Numbered from the stretch's first letter, positions 24,101 to 36,925 are shown. The stretch is DNA of 64,000 nucleotides from Thinopyrum elongatum (GCA_011799875.1 CM022301.1:86757667-86821666); one strand, 5' to 3'. Notes: generated by a model from the letters alone, not told the origin. Made by a program: numbers and translations.

Positions 24101-25875
24101 TGTTGGGAAACATTGCATGGAAAACAAAAAAAAATCTACGCACACGCAAGATCTATCCATGGAGATGTATAGCAACGAGGAGGAGAGTGTTTCTACGTAC
24201 CCTCGTAGACCGTAAGTGGAAGCGTTTAGTAACGCAGTTGATGTAGTCGAACTTCTTCGCGATCCAACCGATCAAGTACCGAACGTACGGCACCTCCGCA
24301 TTCAGCACACGTTCAGCTCGGTGACGTCCTCACCTTCTTGATCCAGCAAGACGGCAAAGTAGTGGATGAGTTCCGGCAGCACAACGGCGTGGTGACAGTG
24401 ATAGTGATGCTATCTCCGCAGGGCTTCGCCTAAGCACTACGAAAATATGACCGAGGGACGAAACTGTGGAGAGGGGCGCCACACACGGCTAAGAGATTGT
24501 CGTGGCTTTGTGTTGCGCCCCCCTCCCACATATATATAGGTGGGGGAGGGAGGAGGCAGCTAGGGGCGCCCCAAGTGGGGCCGAATCCCACTTGGGCTCC
24601 TGCCCCTAGCCGCCCCCCCTTGCCTTTTTAGGCGCGCTGGGAAAGGCAGGGGAGGGTGGCACCCCCCTCCCCCCTTTCTTTCTCCCATGAGGAGGGGAAG
24701 GCAGGAGGGGCTAGCCCTCCCCCCTTTCCTTCCCTAGGGCCGACGGCCAGGGAGAGGGGCGCGCCAGCCCCCTTGTGGGCTGGTTTGTCTCTCCCCTTGG
24801 CCCATTAGGCCCATAGACCTCCCGGGGTGTCTGGAACCCCTTTCGGTGATCCGATGACTACCCGGTGCACTCCGAAACTCTTCCGGTGTCCGAATATCAT
24901 CGTCCTATATACCAATATTTACCTTCGGACCATTCCGAAGCTCCTCGTCATGTCCGTGATCTCATCCGGGACTCCGAATAACATTCGGTCACCAAATCAT
25001 ATAACTCATATAACACTATATCGTCAACGAACGTTAAGCGTGCGGACCCTACGGGTATGAGAACTATGTAGACATGACCGAGACACCTCTCCGTTCAATA
25101 ACCAATAGCGGAACCTGGATGCCCATATTGGTTCCTACATATTCTACGAAGATCTTTATCGATCGAACCATTATGACAACATACGTAATTCCCTTTGTCT
25201 GTCGGTATGTTACTTGCCCGAGATTCGATCGTCGTATCTTCATACCTAGTTCAATCTCGTTACCGGCAAGTCTCTTTACTCGTTTCATAATACATCATCT
25301 CGTAACTAACTCCTTAGTCATTTGCTTGCAAGGCTTCTTATGATGTGTATTACTAAGAGGGCCCAGAGATACCTCTCCGATACTCGGAGTGACAAATCCC
25401 AATCTCGATCCATGCCAACTCAACAAACACCTTCGAAGATACCTGTAGAGCATCTTTATGATCACCCAGTTACGTTGTGATGTTTGATAGCACACAAGGT
25501 ATTCATCCGGTATCCGGGAGTTGCATGATCTCATAGTCGAAGGAATATGTATTTGACATGAAGAAAGCAATAGCAATAAACTGAACGATCATATGCTAAG
25601 CTAATGGATGGGTCTTGTCCATCACATCATTCTCCTAATGATGTGATCCCATTATCAAATGACAACACATGTCTATGGTTAGGAAACCTTAACCATCTTT
25701 GATCAACGAGCTAGTCTAGTAGAGGCTTACTAGGGACACGGTATTTGTTTATGTATTCACACATGTATTTAAGTTTCCGATCAATACAATTCTAGCATGA
25801 ATAATAAACCTTTATCATGAATAAGGAAATATAAAATAACAACTTTATTATTGCCTCTAGGGCATATTTCCTTCA
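24101..25875 (-). repeat. 5' LTR of Copia element G
   Basis: 1,775 bp, starting TGAAGGAAATATGCCC at 25,875 and ending GTTTCCCAACA at 24,101 on the minus strand. It aligns along its whole length with 17,089-18,871. Confidence 0.93.
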
Positions 25876-27783
25876 ATAATAACATGGAACAATAAAAAAT
25901 TATAGATACGTTGGAGACATATCACCCCTCTCGCCCAGCTCCTCTCCACCCGAACACTGCATCGTTGCGCCACAACCGCCTACCTGGCCAACGGCTGTCC
26001 TGCGCCATGAGCTAGTGTCCGGGAGGTTCGTATCTGTCAGCTTCATTGACTGCAAGCATTAGACCGACCGGAGCTGCACTGCACCGTCGCCAATGCCATC
26101 TTCCCCAACCGTGGCCACCAGCGCTCCGTCGTTCGATCCGCCACTGCCGCTGCACCCCGGCCTCCCCGAGTCAACTGCGAGCACCACTGTGAGCTCCGCC
26201 GACTTCCTGTGCCTTCCTGAGCTCGGTTTCGAGCTCCAGCATGTCCTCCCCACCGCCGTGCTCCGCCGTCCTCCATGGCCGTTGCACACGCGCCCTGCGC
26301 ACTACCGAGCCCCCGCGCGAGCCACTGGCGCGCTCCAGGGCGCGCAGAACACCGAGTCGAAGCCCCAGCTGACCCCCTAACCGCTTCTGTCACATTTCCG
26401 ACAGAGGTCCGACTCCGGTCGCCGCTTGCCATCGCCGCAGTAGCCACATCCGTCCACCTCCGAGTCGCCCACCACCGCAGATCGACGCGGAACGTCGCCC
26501 CGTCCTTTAGAGCCTAGGCTCCATCCAAATGGACGTTGTTATCGGCCGGACGGCCATCGATGGCGTTCAGCCTCGCCGCAGTGACACTACAGACGTGGCA
26601 CATCATTAGCCACTAACAACCCCACTAATTGCCCCCTGTATCTGTGACAAATGGGACCCACGCCCAAATTAACCCCGGGTTTATTTAGGCACTAACTAAA
26701 CGAACCTAATGACCTGCTGACAGGTGGGTCCTACCCCATTTTAATTAACCCTAGTTAACACTGCAGTCACTGACATGTGGGGCCAGCCACTATTCCAGGG
26801 GATAAGGCTGACCCAGTCAGCCTGCTGACTGGGCAGCTGGCCCACCAGTCATCCTCTGCTGACTGGGCTGTTGACCCAGTCAACAGGGCCCACTGTCAGC
26901 CACAGTGTGCACTGTTGTGTGCACTCTACTTGGTGCATGTAGCAATTATTATTATTATTTTTGAATTAATTTAAATCCAGTAAATTTTAGAGAATGTTAA
27001 ATCTTTGAAAAATCATATAAAATAATCTATAAGTCACATGAAAATAGTTTAGATATGAAAGTTGCTCAGAAAAATCTAAGGAATCCGAATATGCTATCCG
27101 TTCATCTGGCACATGCCTCTAACATGGTGAACATGGATCCTTCCCCTCCGATTCATCTATCCGAAAAATGCCAAACACCAAGAAAACATTCCCAGATGTT
27201 TTTCCGCTTCGTCTGTATCGTGTAGCACTGTGTTAGGTCACCCTTAGCACTGCATATTGCCATGTCATGCACTATGATGCACTTGTTTGCTTTATATTTA
27301 TTGTTTCTTCCCCCTCTTCTCTCCGGTAGACACCGAGACTGACGCTACTCCAGAGTACGACTACGCCCCTGACGTTCAGCCCCTTGCAGCAGAGCTTCCA
27401 GGCAAGCAAAAACCCCTTGATCATTCCTATATTGCCAATTACATTCTCTCTCATGCTTGCATTAGATTTTGCTACTGTAATTGATTGCTCCTATTCTGAT
27501 GCATAGCCTGCTTTTGTAACCTGCTATTGTTACCTACCTGCTTATCCTATATGCTTAGTATAGGTTGGTTAGTGATCCACCAGTGACCCCTCACCTTGTC
27601 CCTGTTGCCCCTGCTTTATGACCGATGACTCGATCAACGTGATCAACGTCCTGAGCCCGACACATCACCTCACACCCCCTTAGTTATACGACTCTGCAGA
27701 GTTACTATCGGAGTGTCAAGGGTGATACCTCGTATAACACTTCTGATGAGATCTGTAATGTAGCTAGTCGGTTGTGGTCTACG

Positions 27784-28150
27784 GAGGGTGATTCCTCCTT
27801 CACCACTCCCGATAACGACTCTATCGTGCAATACCTCAAGTGTGAACCCTTCGAGGGTGATTCCTCCAAGTTCACCTTGACGGTTACATCGAGTAGGAAT
27901 CGTTCGAGGGTGATTCCTCAGATTCCCCTTGATGTTATGGACCATCAAGTGGAAATCCATCGAGGATGATTCCTCGGATTCCCCCCTTGATGTTATAAAC
28001 ACACGATTACTTTTACTTTACCCCAGAACCATGTTGAAGTCGGGTCTACCCCGAGGGGTACCCGCGAGAGAAATGTGAAGTCGGGTTGACCATGAGGGTA
28101 CCCGTGAGTGATGTGGATTCGGGTTGACCTGGAGAGTACCCGCGAGATAA
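27784..28150. repeat. Clustered short repeats in the LTR of element C
   Basis: The near-palindrome GAGGGTGATTCCTC occurs at 27,784, 27,853, 27,906 and, with one change, at 27,962. It is followed by three copies of GTCGGGT(T/C)(G/T)ACC...GTACCCG(C/T)GAG about 45 bp apart (28,033-28,145). The same clusters are in the 3' LTR (42,415, 42,484, 42,537, 42,593 and 42,668-42,775). Retention in both LTRs shows that they belong to the element; a regulatory role is only a guess. Confidence 0.75.
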
Positions 28151-29456
28151 CTACGCGGCACGGCTGGGCATTCTTAGCCCTTGCCATAAGTCCGTGAAAC
28201 GAGGCCACTGGACCATAGATCGTTGATCATTGATTGTCTCCGCATGCTCCCAAGACACTAGTGGTTTGGATATGTGATCCGAGTAGGCCTCTGGACTTTT
28301 CGCAGTGACCACGCGGGAATAAGTATGGACACTCTGCATCATATGTTTCTTCTGAAAGCTCTTCAGACGCCATAGTTGAGCGGCACGCGCCCGAGTGGTC
28401 CGCGTAAGCACCTGCTTTGTATAAAGATGTAGCCAGGACTGATCTCGGCCGTCCTCACAACGCACAGGATTGCGAAGGACAATCGGCCCATGACCCCTTC
28501 GCATTTAGGATGTAGACCGGCATGTGACCTCTTTGTTAAGCCTAGGTAGGACTACGGCGTGTTGATCAGCCAAGGCCGGGCATGACCCGTTAAAGTGTGT
28601 CCGGCCGGAGTTGATCGAGTGTGTTGGGTAAGTTGGTGCACCCCTGCAGGGGAGTATATCTATTCGAATAGTCGTGTCCACGGTAACGGACGCTCAAAGT
28701 TATATCCCGATCGATACAACTAGAACTGGATACTGGAGATGTGAAATGGGTATGATGGCTCCAGGATTGCTTTCTCGCAGGGAGTCGAGAAAGGATCTCT
28801 GGGCGTGGCTAAGTTACACATGTTACTGTACATTATATACGCTCCTCTCTTCTACTGCTGCAAGATGATGGCTTCAAGAAGATGCTAGTCTTTGATAGGC
28901 TAGGCTTTCCCTTCTCATCTGGCGTTTCTGCAGTCTAGTCTAAAAATACAGCCCCTTCCTTTGATACTGATGCATACTTAGCATAGATCTGATGTAAGTC
29001 TTGCGAGTACTTCGGATGAGTATTCACGGTTGCTTTGCTACCCCTTTTTCTCCTCTACCCAATTGATGCGGTCAGATGATGGATCCCAAGAGCCAGATGC
29101 CACCACCGACGACTACTACTACCCCGAGGTTGCCTACTACTACGTGGAGGCCTCCGACGACCAGGAGTAGTTAGGAGGCTCCCAGGCAGGAGGCCTTACC
29201 TTTTCGATCCATGTTGATGTTTGTGCTAGCCTTCTTAAGGCGGACTTGTTTACTTTATGTCTATACTCAGATATTGTTGCTTCCGTTGACTCGTTTGTAT
29301 TCGAGCCCTCGAGGCTCCTGGCTCTTAATATGAAGCTTGTATGATTTTAATTTGTGTCTAGAGTTGTGTTGTGATATCTTTTCGTGAGTTTTTGATCTTG
29401 ATCGTGCACATTTGCGTGTATGATTAGTGCATGATCGAGTTGGGGGTGTCACAAGT

Positions 29457-29469
29457 TGGTATCAGAGCC
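29457..29469 (+). promoter_or_regulatory. Primer-binding site of element C
   Basis: TGGTATCAGAGCC three bases after the 5' LTR end, complementary to initiator tRNA-Met. Confidence 0.93.
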
Positions 29470-29784
29470 GACTGCCTGTAGGTAGCCCCCTTTCCAACTC
29501 CTTGGCCGAAGTTGAGTCTAGTATTTGGAAAACTTTTACTAACATTGTTGTGTGGCTTATGGGCCCACATCATAATTGGATGGTATTAGGATGTTTTATT
29601 ACTCGTCCTTACTCTGGGATTCTTATGTCTCTTCTATTTGGGTTAAACGATTTTGCTAACTCTAACATTAGGTTCTCGTGATAACATCCACCCGGAGAGC
29701 TGGATTATCTGCAAATATTCCTTTGAAAGTATAATGAATGATACACACACTGTCATTTGACGTCTTCGAACTCTTTTGTTTCAG
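29470..29784 (+). other. Leader of element C before the first ORF
   Basis: AT-rich stretch between the primer-binding site and the extra ORF. It ends TTTGTTTCAG immediately before ATG, which looks like an intron acceptor, so the leader may be spliced in live relatives. No coding frame. Confidence 0.5.
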
Positions 29785-30537
29785 ATGCGTCCCGCAACGC
29801 AGGTCATACGCCATACCATGGCTATTGAGGCGACTGGGTTCCCGGCCATTCTGGTCGACCTCTTGACCAGGCTGGGATATCGCTGGTACCCCTAGTACAT
29901 TGTGTACGAGAACTACCACGAGTTCAACCATGAGCAGTACCGCGCTGTGGTTGATATCTATGATCGACGGGATCGCTCCATCACCAAGTTGCACACCTTT
30001 GAGGGTGTTGGAGTGACTGTTGATATGGCATTCCATGATGCTGATTATGTTGCTATCACCCGTCTCCATGGACAGTACCCTTGTTTAGAGGAGACTGGGT
30101 TCAGATACATCCCGTATGTCCCAGCTAGGGATGAGACTGGATACTACACTATTGTCTGTACCCCCTACGTGAGCTGTCGTTACGACCCTCAGGTTATGGT
30201 TCGGTACATTGAGGCTCTGGATCACACTGTTCGAGCTCTGACTATCGAGTTGTACGCCACTGGTGCTCGTCACTACGACACTCTGACACAGATGCTGCCA
30301 GTAGTCAGCGCGAGGATTCAGCCAGAGTACATACTTTACCCGCACAGGACAGAGCTGCCACCAGGTCTTGTGTGGCCTGCTGTTGGAGGTAGTACTCCTG
30401 CACGTGGACCTCTTCTTCTAGTTCGGGACCAGATCCTGCACCAGAGTGTTCACGGAGCGCAAGCCCCTCATATTGAGCACCAGATGCAGCTTCATCACCT
30501 ACAACTGCCTGACTTCAGAGGTTTTCCACGACGTTGA
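29785..30537 (+). pseudogene. Extra ORF upstream of gag in element C (unknown function), one stop
   Basis: A frame of 251 codons from ATG at 29,785 (MRPATQVIRHTMAIEATG) to a stop at 30,537, with one premature TAG at 29,893-29,895. It contains YHEFNHEQYRAVVDIYD, GVGVTVDMAFHDADYVA and RYIEALDHTVRALTIEL. I do not recognise a domain. It lacks a zinc knuckle, so it is not gag, which lies downstream at 30,791. Apart from one stop it is open for 750 bases, so it was coding until recently. Confidence 0.65.
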
Positions 30538-30790
30538 TGTAGCATATCGCTATGTCCCGTTGTTGTATCCCTCCACTGCGTGCCTGCACGTCGCCTAGTT
30601 GGTCTAGACTATTTCCCTTTTCCGAACTTGTACTACTGTCTTGTAACCGATGTTATGTATGGATTTGCATGTCATGCTTGACTGCTATGATGTAGCTTTT
30701 GCGCTCTTTCATTGTGCATGTTACCTCATGAATGATTCATTATCTCTACAATTGCTCCATGATAAACTATCACTGTTACATTCTAGCAGG

Positions 30791-31083
30791 ATGGTCATAC
30801 CTGCTAGTCGTGGCCGTGGTGCCAACAATCCACCACCGCCCGAATATATGGCCGGAATGATACAACAGTTTGAGTTGAATCGTCAGTTTATGGAAGGGGT
30901 CATGGCCTAGTTCCCGCGCCCCAATATGAATCAGCAGCCAGCCCCAGTAACTCTGCAAGATTTCATGCGCCTCAACCCTACCATCTACCGCAGCTCAACT
31001 CAGCCCCTTGATGCTGATGACTCGCTCCGCGACATCACTTATGAGATGGAGTCTGCTGATGTTGCCCCTGCCAGCTATGTCAC
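30791..31083 (+). pseudogene. gag N-terminus of element C, cut by solo LTR E
   Basis: ATG at 30,791 (MVIPASRGRGANNPPPPEY) runs into LQDFMRLNPTIYRSS and the Gag domain, with one in-frame TAG at 30,908-30,910. The frame ends at 31,083 where E is inserted. It resumes in phase at 35,714 (TFASFFLKGPAAQWWD) after removing E and one copy of GTCAC. Confidence 0.85.
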
Positions 31084-34000
31084 TGTCACGACCCGGATTT
31101 GGTAAAATCCAAGTCCCTGTGCTTACTATGCTATCCCTGGATCATAGCTAGCACACACAGTAACAAGAATGAATATCAGTAAAACATATTTTTTTTTCGA
31201 CAACGGTAGATCCAGAATTAAGCAAATGCATACCATTGGCACAGCTCAATGCTGGCACATAATACAGCGGAATTATACGCAGTCGCTAAGTTAGGGCTCC
31301 ATCAACGCCACTGGACTCGTTGAGTGTAGACCGCAACCATGTCATCTCTTAATCTGTTGAGATATGCACATCATAGGTGCAGATGAGTACGTGGAATGTA
31401 CTCGCAAGTTGCAAAGGAAAGTTTAACAGAATATATATGCAGGTTAACTATTGGTGGAGGTTTCCTTTGCATAAAGCCAATTTTCTCCTATAGTAAATTT
31501 TGTAAACTTTCTTTGAAAACAAAATACCTTTTTTGTATAAAGATATGAGTGAGACATTTGGATATACGCACCAAAGCTTATTCTCCTAAATTAGTTTAAA
31601 ACATACACACGTTTGAAGTGAAACACATTCCCTGTGCTCAATCCTCAACCTAACCCATAAATCAGATTTTTGAAAAGAAAGGGGAGATTCTTCTTTAGTC
31701 CAAGTCTTCAGTTGCTCAAAATTGCCGTAACTAGGGGCACAACTAATCGATTAGGTTTAACCCTCTGCAGAGGTCGTACACGTTCCCCACATGACACAAC
31801 CAACCCCGTTTATCGTTACACACTTGGGTGTACGACTAGGAGGAGATTGTGACGAAGCCTTTCCGTAACAGCCCCGTATACCTGACCAAGCCGCCCGCAA
31901 CTTAGGCAATGAAAGCCCCTCTCCGATGGCGATCCTGAGGTAAGGGTTTCCCATTAGTACTAAGCTAAGCCAGAGCCATAACAGCATGTGGCTGTACTAG
32001 AAGCTACATCAAACTATACTTGGAAGATCTCAGTCCCCTGGACGGCGGTCCCCACCAAAACATGTCTGCAAGACCCCAGTCGGGCGCATTCACTGCAAGA
32101 CCCCGATGGGCGCAATCACTTGTAGATGTTCCCGTCATACCGTTCCGCCCAGAGAGTAGAAGTAAAATATTATATAATTTTTGTTTTTCAAAAGTTTTCA
32201 CAAAACGTTGCCCCAAAAGAGGGCAAGTTTATTCGTTTAAAACTTGTTTGATTCCCAACCCATTTTCTTTGTAAGCAAGGCAAAGCATAGATAAGTTCCT
32301 AGGGCTTTAGCTATCAATAATACTTTGTAAAACTTTTTAATAAAACATGCATACTAGTAAATTTTAGAGAGATCGTGCATATTTCAAAAGCATAGGACAA
32401 AGTATGATCAAGTTGCAACTTGCCTGGGTCTCTGGAAGATGAAATATTCTACTCTTAGTCGTTTCTTCTTCACCTTGCGATATATCTAACGATAAAATAA
32501 AATAACTCAACACACAACAAAAAACAAATGAAAAGCAAGTACAAACACAAGTTATTCGATTGCCACTACGATAATTTCTAATGCATTGATAGGAATGATA
32601 TAGGATCAATTTTGGTCTTAGAAAGAAATATGACATAGTCATATTCTAGTGTTGGATCCGATTGATACCCAGTGAAGGTCATGATTTTGACATAAAATAA
32701 TGATTGTGAGGCAAGATTCTAGGAAGAACCATTTGAAAAAAAAATGGCTTATGGTTAAGCCATTAGGGAAATTGAGAACTAAGCAAATGTTGGTTTGGAC
32801 AAAGAATTCTAGGTGCATGGTTGGATCCTAGGGATATATGATGAAACATGGGGGTCTTCATATGATGATTGGATCACGGATCAAAATAAAAATAAGACTA
32901 AAAGAAAGCTAAATTCCAAGTCTGGAACCAGAACAAGTATCGAATATGTTGGAAATAATATTATGAAGGTTCTAATAGATGCATAGGGACCTAAGGTCTA
33001 ACTTTGTAGAATAGAATATTTTTATTGGATTTATAGAATAAAAGATATGACAAATTTACTCAAGTTCACTATTCAAGTTCTGAATTGAATTTGAAATTGT
33101 CAAAAGTTCAATAATCTGGTCCCAAGTCATTCTAGGGTCTAAAAGGTTTCCAAGGACATCAAATTTGATAAATTTGGATTTGCGAGATTCAAACTATTAC
33201 AAATATGCTCAAATTCGAATTTGAATATTTGAGTTTATTTGAATAGCTCAAATGGATGTTCAAGTATATTTCTAGAAAGTATATTTCCTAACGAATCCAT
33301 GGGTACCAAATCTGTTGAATTCGGAGTTGTAGATTAAAAGATGTGAATTTCCGAAGTTTGGACAAAAATCTGAAAAGAAAAACGAGAATAGAAATAGGCT
33401 GCCACGTGTCTTGTCCCTACTGGCTGATATCCCTTCGTTTTTTTGACGATGTGAAGAACAGGAGGCGAAGAACTCGGAACTCACACGAGTTGGGCGTCCA
33501 TGTCGCCGGGGACGGGCGGCGCGCGGCTCGGGCTAGCAAGGATCCGACGACCCTGTGGCCTCCGGTGATGTTGCGGTGCAGGACGACGTTCAGGGCGACA
33601 CGGAGATACGACGGAGGCACGGGCCTACGGCTCCCGAAAAGAGCTGCCGGAGTTCGTCGGGGTGGCGGCGGAGCTCGGGCTTCGCCGTTCTCGTGCTCCA
33701 GCTGCAAAACCGAGTGGCACCAGGGTTCAGAGGGGTGCGCCTTGGCTAAATACGAATGAAGGAAGAAAGATGAGGGGTTCTGGTCCTATGGTCTCGATGC
33801 AATCTTCAACGTACAGCCGTGGGGTGGGTTACTCCGGCGAAGAATTACTCTGGAATTGAGGCGATAGAGATGGGGGTTTCGGTCTTGGGGAAGAGCAGGG
33901 TTGGGTGCGCTCCAGTGGCGGACCTAGAAATTGAAGTTAGTCGGGGCAAACATTGTTAGAAATACAAGTCTACTTAATCAAAATTCATGACATTCAACTA

Positions 34001-35708
34001 GCAAAAACATAAAAAGGTCTTTGAAACAATTAATATGGATTCTTCACTTGATGTCACAATACATTTCCACAATCTCAAGCGAGTCCTACAAAATTATGAG
34101 CTCAAGTGTGATAATTATTGTATATTTTCTACCCGCAAAATAAAATTATTGAATATTTTCATAAGATGGCAGTATACATCTAACATGTAGTTGTACAAAG
34201 GACACCAGGTTGTAAGGTAGATGGCCTCTACGTTTCCGCAAAGTATAAAAATGTGCTATAGTCTGCTTATCACTGATTTTGACAGTAGGAGACCAGTCCA
34301 TTCAATACTGCTGAGCTGGATCGATTTTTGGTGTCCGACAGCATGCGTTCGATCACTTGGACTTTAAATGCAATTGTGCAAATGCTACATACTAGCCCAA
34401 ACGTTGCAGCCCAACCCAAACGCCTCTCTCTCCCTCACCCAGCCCTTGCCTCACGTACTGCTTCGTGGAAATAGAAAACAAGCCGCCTCCATGAAAACTG
34501 CTGGCCGCCGCCATGAAATCAGCTGGCCAGCGGACGATAGGTAGGCGGGGGTCGCTGCTCCGCCGGCGGGGACCCGGGGCGGCCGCCCCAGCTCGCCCCA
34601 ATGGTGGATCCGCCACTGGTGCGCTCCTCTGGGTCAATTTATAGTGGCAGAGGAAGCCGGTTCGAGGAGATCTAGGGAGCTCAACGGCCATTTATGGCTT
34701 TGTTGTGCATGTACGTTTCACGGATCCGTTCGACGAATTCAAGCCATAATGTCGAGTTTTGATTCTCTGAATGGATTCGTCATAATGTTCTCCGCATTGT
34801 TCGTGAAGACACCGGGGTGAAATGGGCAAGGAATTGAATGTGAGGGGAGGCAGAGGAGGAGGCCATGGTTGTTTCTGCTCTGTTGCTGCTCCAGATGAAC
34901 GTACAGAGGAGGAAGGAGTTGCGTGGAGTTGGGCTAAGGAAAAAAATTAGCATGGGCCTTAGTGGGGGAACTAGGCCCATGGGGAAAGGGAAGGAAAAAA
35001 ACTAGTGGGCTGTGCTGCTTCGCTCGCGAGCGCTGGATTGCAAGAGAAAAGATAAGCTAAGCCCAGTAATAGGTTAGGAATTTCTCAAAAAAAAGTAATA
35101 GGTTAGGACAGAAATTTTTAATTACATACTTATGTATGTGCACAAAAAGTTTACTTAAAACAGAAAACAAAATGTAAGTTAATTTCAATATTATTTGGAG
35201 TCCACGAAAAATAGTTTCGGAATTTAATAAAATAAATTTTGTGCACCAACTACTATTAATGCTTTATGGACAAACTGAATTACTCAAAAAAATCAATTTA
35301 GAGTTTTGTAAATTCTCGAAATGATAATTATGCAATATTAAATATTTCCAAATGTATTTTTGGAGAAGTCACATTATCTCCTCTCATTTAATTTATTTTA
35401 ATAATTTGGAAATATTTAAATGACATTAAACCTCCAAATAAGATCAAATTTTAAATGGAACTCCAAAATCCAAAGAACTTCAAATGAAATATGCATCCAC
35501 CACATTTGATAAATTCATTTTATTCTCACTCCGTAATTTGATTATGGTTTCAAAATATTTCATAGGAGTCCCAAAGAGAAGAAATCCAAACTCGATATTT
35601 TTGAAACAGGACTCAAAAGGTTTAAATTTACCCTAAAAATCTTAGCATCTCACTCAATAATATCTTATTATTATTATTCCAAAATTTGGAAAATTTTGGG
35701 ATGTTACG
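31084..35708 (-). mobile_element. Solo LTR E (gypsy type), nested in gag of C
   Basis: Starts TGTCACGACCCGG at 31,084 and ends GGGATGTTACG at 35,708, flanked by perfect GTCAC duplications (31,079-31,083 and 35,709-35,713). On the minus strand this is an LTR starting (C/T)GTAACATCCC and ending CGGGTCGTGACA, the usual form of large gypsy LTRs in grasses. The first base is changed from the expected T. No primer-binding site or internal genes follow, so it is a solo LTR left by recombination between two LTRs. Without the hAT insertion it is about 3.9 kb. A GC-rich block (33,450-33,900) gives spurious open frames. Confidence 0.9.
33913..34618. mobile_element. Non-autonomous hAT transposon nested in solo LTR E
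   Basis: 706 bp with terminal inverted repeats CAGTGGCGGACC at the left and GGATCCGCCACTG at the right. It is flanked by perfect 8-bp duplications GTGCGCTC (33,905-33,912 and 34,619-34,626). An 8-bp duplication and CA(G)TGGCGGA-type ends define hAT elements. No transposase frame, so it moved with help from another element. Confidence 0.93.
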
Positions 35709-35713
35709 GTCAC

Positions 35714-36841
35714 TTTCGCATCCTTTTTCCTCAAGGGTCCTGCTGCTCAATGGTGGGACAGTCACATGCATACACAACCGGCTGGAACAGTCATCACCTG
35801 GCCGGAGTTTCAAGCTGCTTTCCGTGCCCGCTTCATTCCTCAGGGAATTATGGACAGGAAGAATGAGAGTTCTACAACCTCACGCAGGGCAACAAAACTG
35901 TGGATGCTTATCAGCGGGAGTTCCTTGACTTGTCCCGCTATGTTGAAGAGGATATTGCTACTGATGCTCGTAAGTAGGAAAAGTTTCATGACGGACTTCA
36001 CCCGGATATCAAGCTCGCGCTCCTGGTTCATGACTTTGCTGATTTCGCCACCTTGATGAACAAGGCCATTCAGTTTGAGACTGGTATTCAGGAACACCAA
36101 GGATCCCTCAGGCGCAACCGTGACGCTGGCTTATCTTCGGGCCCGTCATTGCAGAAGCGTAGGATGTGGATTCCCCACAACATGTATCATCCAACTGCAC
36201 CTGCACCAAGGTCGTCCTATGCTGCACCTCGTCTGCCTCCTCCACCACCGAGGCAGCCTCTTCAAATTGCACCACCCCGAGCTCCTGCTCCCAATCCCAA
36301 TGATGGGTTGTGCTTCAAGTGTGGCCGTCCAGGTCACTGTGCTAGGGAATGCTATCAGAACCAGAACCAGCTGGCTCTTCCTTCAACTGGCCGTGGCAGT
36401 GGCCGTGGTTACAACCAGCCCCGCAACAACAATGCCAGACTTTATGGTTGTGGTCAGGCTAATCACAATGACCTGAATGAAGCTCAAGACCAGCCTGCTA
36501 CTGTGATGGGTACTCTCCTTGTTAATTCAGTACTAGCTTCTGTTTTATTCGATTCAGGAGCATCACATTCTTTCATGTCAGAAGATTTTGCATTCATGCA
36601 TGGCATTAAATACGAAGAGATGAACACTCCACTAGTGGTACACACCCCTGCGGGCCAATGTCGAACCACCATGGTTAGCCACAACGTCTCCATCGAAATT
36701 GAAGGGTTGGAATTCCATGTCTCCCCCATTATTTTGAAGTCTTCCAATATTGACCTCATTCTGGGAATGGAATGGTTGAAAACACATACTACTTCTATCG
36801 TTTTTGTGCCACTAAAACCGTCCATCTCCTACATCCTTTGA
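35714..36841 (+). pseudogene. gag C-terminus and protease of element C, broken
   Basis: Reads FLKGPAAQWWD and FQAAFRARFIPQGIMD, a classic retrotransposon Gag domain. A frameshift near 35,870 and a stop near 35,975 follow. From 36,053 it reads on to a zinc knuckle CFKCGRPGHCARECY (about 36,310-36,355). The aspartic protease has SVLFDSGASHSFMS (about 36,540) and DLILGMEWLKTH. The frame stops at 36,841. Confidence 0.9.
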
Positions 36842-36925
36842 ATGAGATAGTAAGCTACCATGCTCATCTTGTTCAAAATGCCGAAGCACGGATTTATTCC
36901 TTGAATGTGTTGAACACATCACCTC

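Larger units (their letters stand above)
17089..25875 (-). mobile_element. Ty1/copia retrotransposon G (Angela/Barbara-like), nested in D
   Basis: Full-length but dead Copia element on the minus strand. The 5' LTR is 24,101-25,875 (TGAAGGAAATATGCCC start), then a primer-binding site, gag, protease, integrase, RT, RNase H, a polypurine tract and the 3' LTR 17,089-18,871. Integrase lies before RT, the defining Copia order. The LTR matches the well-known wheat LTR start AAATATGCCCTAGAGGCAA. Flanking target duplication is ATAAC/ATAAT. The two LTRs differ at a few percent of sites, mostly transitions. The third copy of this LTR in the window is the solo LTR at 51,092-52,786. Confidence 0.93.
13984..25924 (-). 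mobile_element. Non-coding LTR retrotransposon D, nested in the 5' LTR of C
   Basis: The minus-strand element starts TGATATGTCTCCAACG at 25,924 and ends at 13,984 (plus strand TGCTACTTCTTGAGC). The 5-bp target duplication CCCCT is perfect (13,979-13,983 and 25,925-25,929). The 3' LTR is complete. The 5' LTR is reduced to its first ~220 bp and is itself split by Copia element G. Internal sequence (15,550-16,911) has no gag or pol, so the element depended on proteins in trans. The LTR end at 15,549 is preceded on the minus strand by AAGCTTGGGGATGC, a good polypurine tract. Confidence 0.9.
13293..29453 (+). repeat. 5' LTR of element C, split by element D
   Basis: LTR pieces are 13,293-13,983 and 25,930-29,453; everything between belongs to D and its target duplication CCCCT. 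It aligns base for base, with a few percent differences, to the 3' LTR 39,851-44,089, including the GC-rich block (26,000-26,560 versus 40,560-41,210). It ends GGGGGTGTCACA at 29,453, just before the primer-binding site. Open frames in the GC-rich block occur in both LTRs and are not supported as genes. Confidence 0.92.

Noticed and set aside
26043..26517. Open frames of up to 134 codons
   Set aside because: GC-rich part of the 5' LTR of element C; similar frames occur in the 3' LTR at 40,382-41,065, disrupted differently.
33343..33859. 138-codon plus-strand frame
   Set aside because: Inside solo LTR E, Arg-rich, overlapping an equally long minus frame; no domain.
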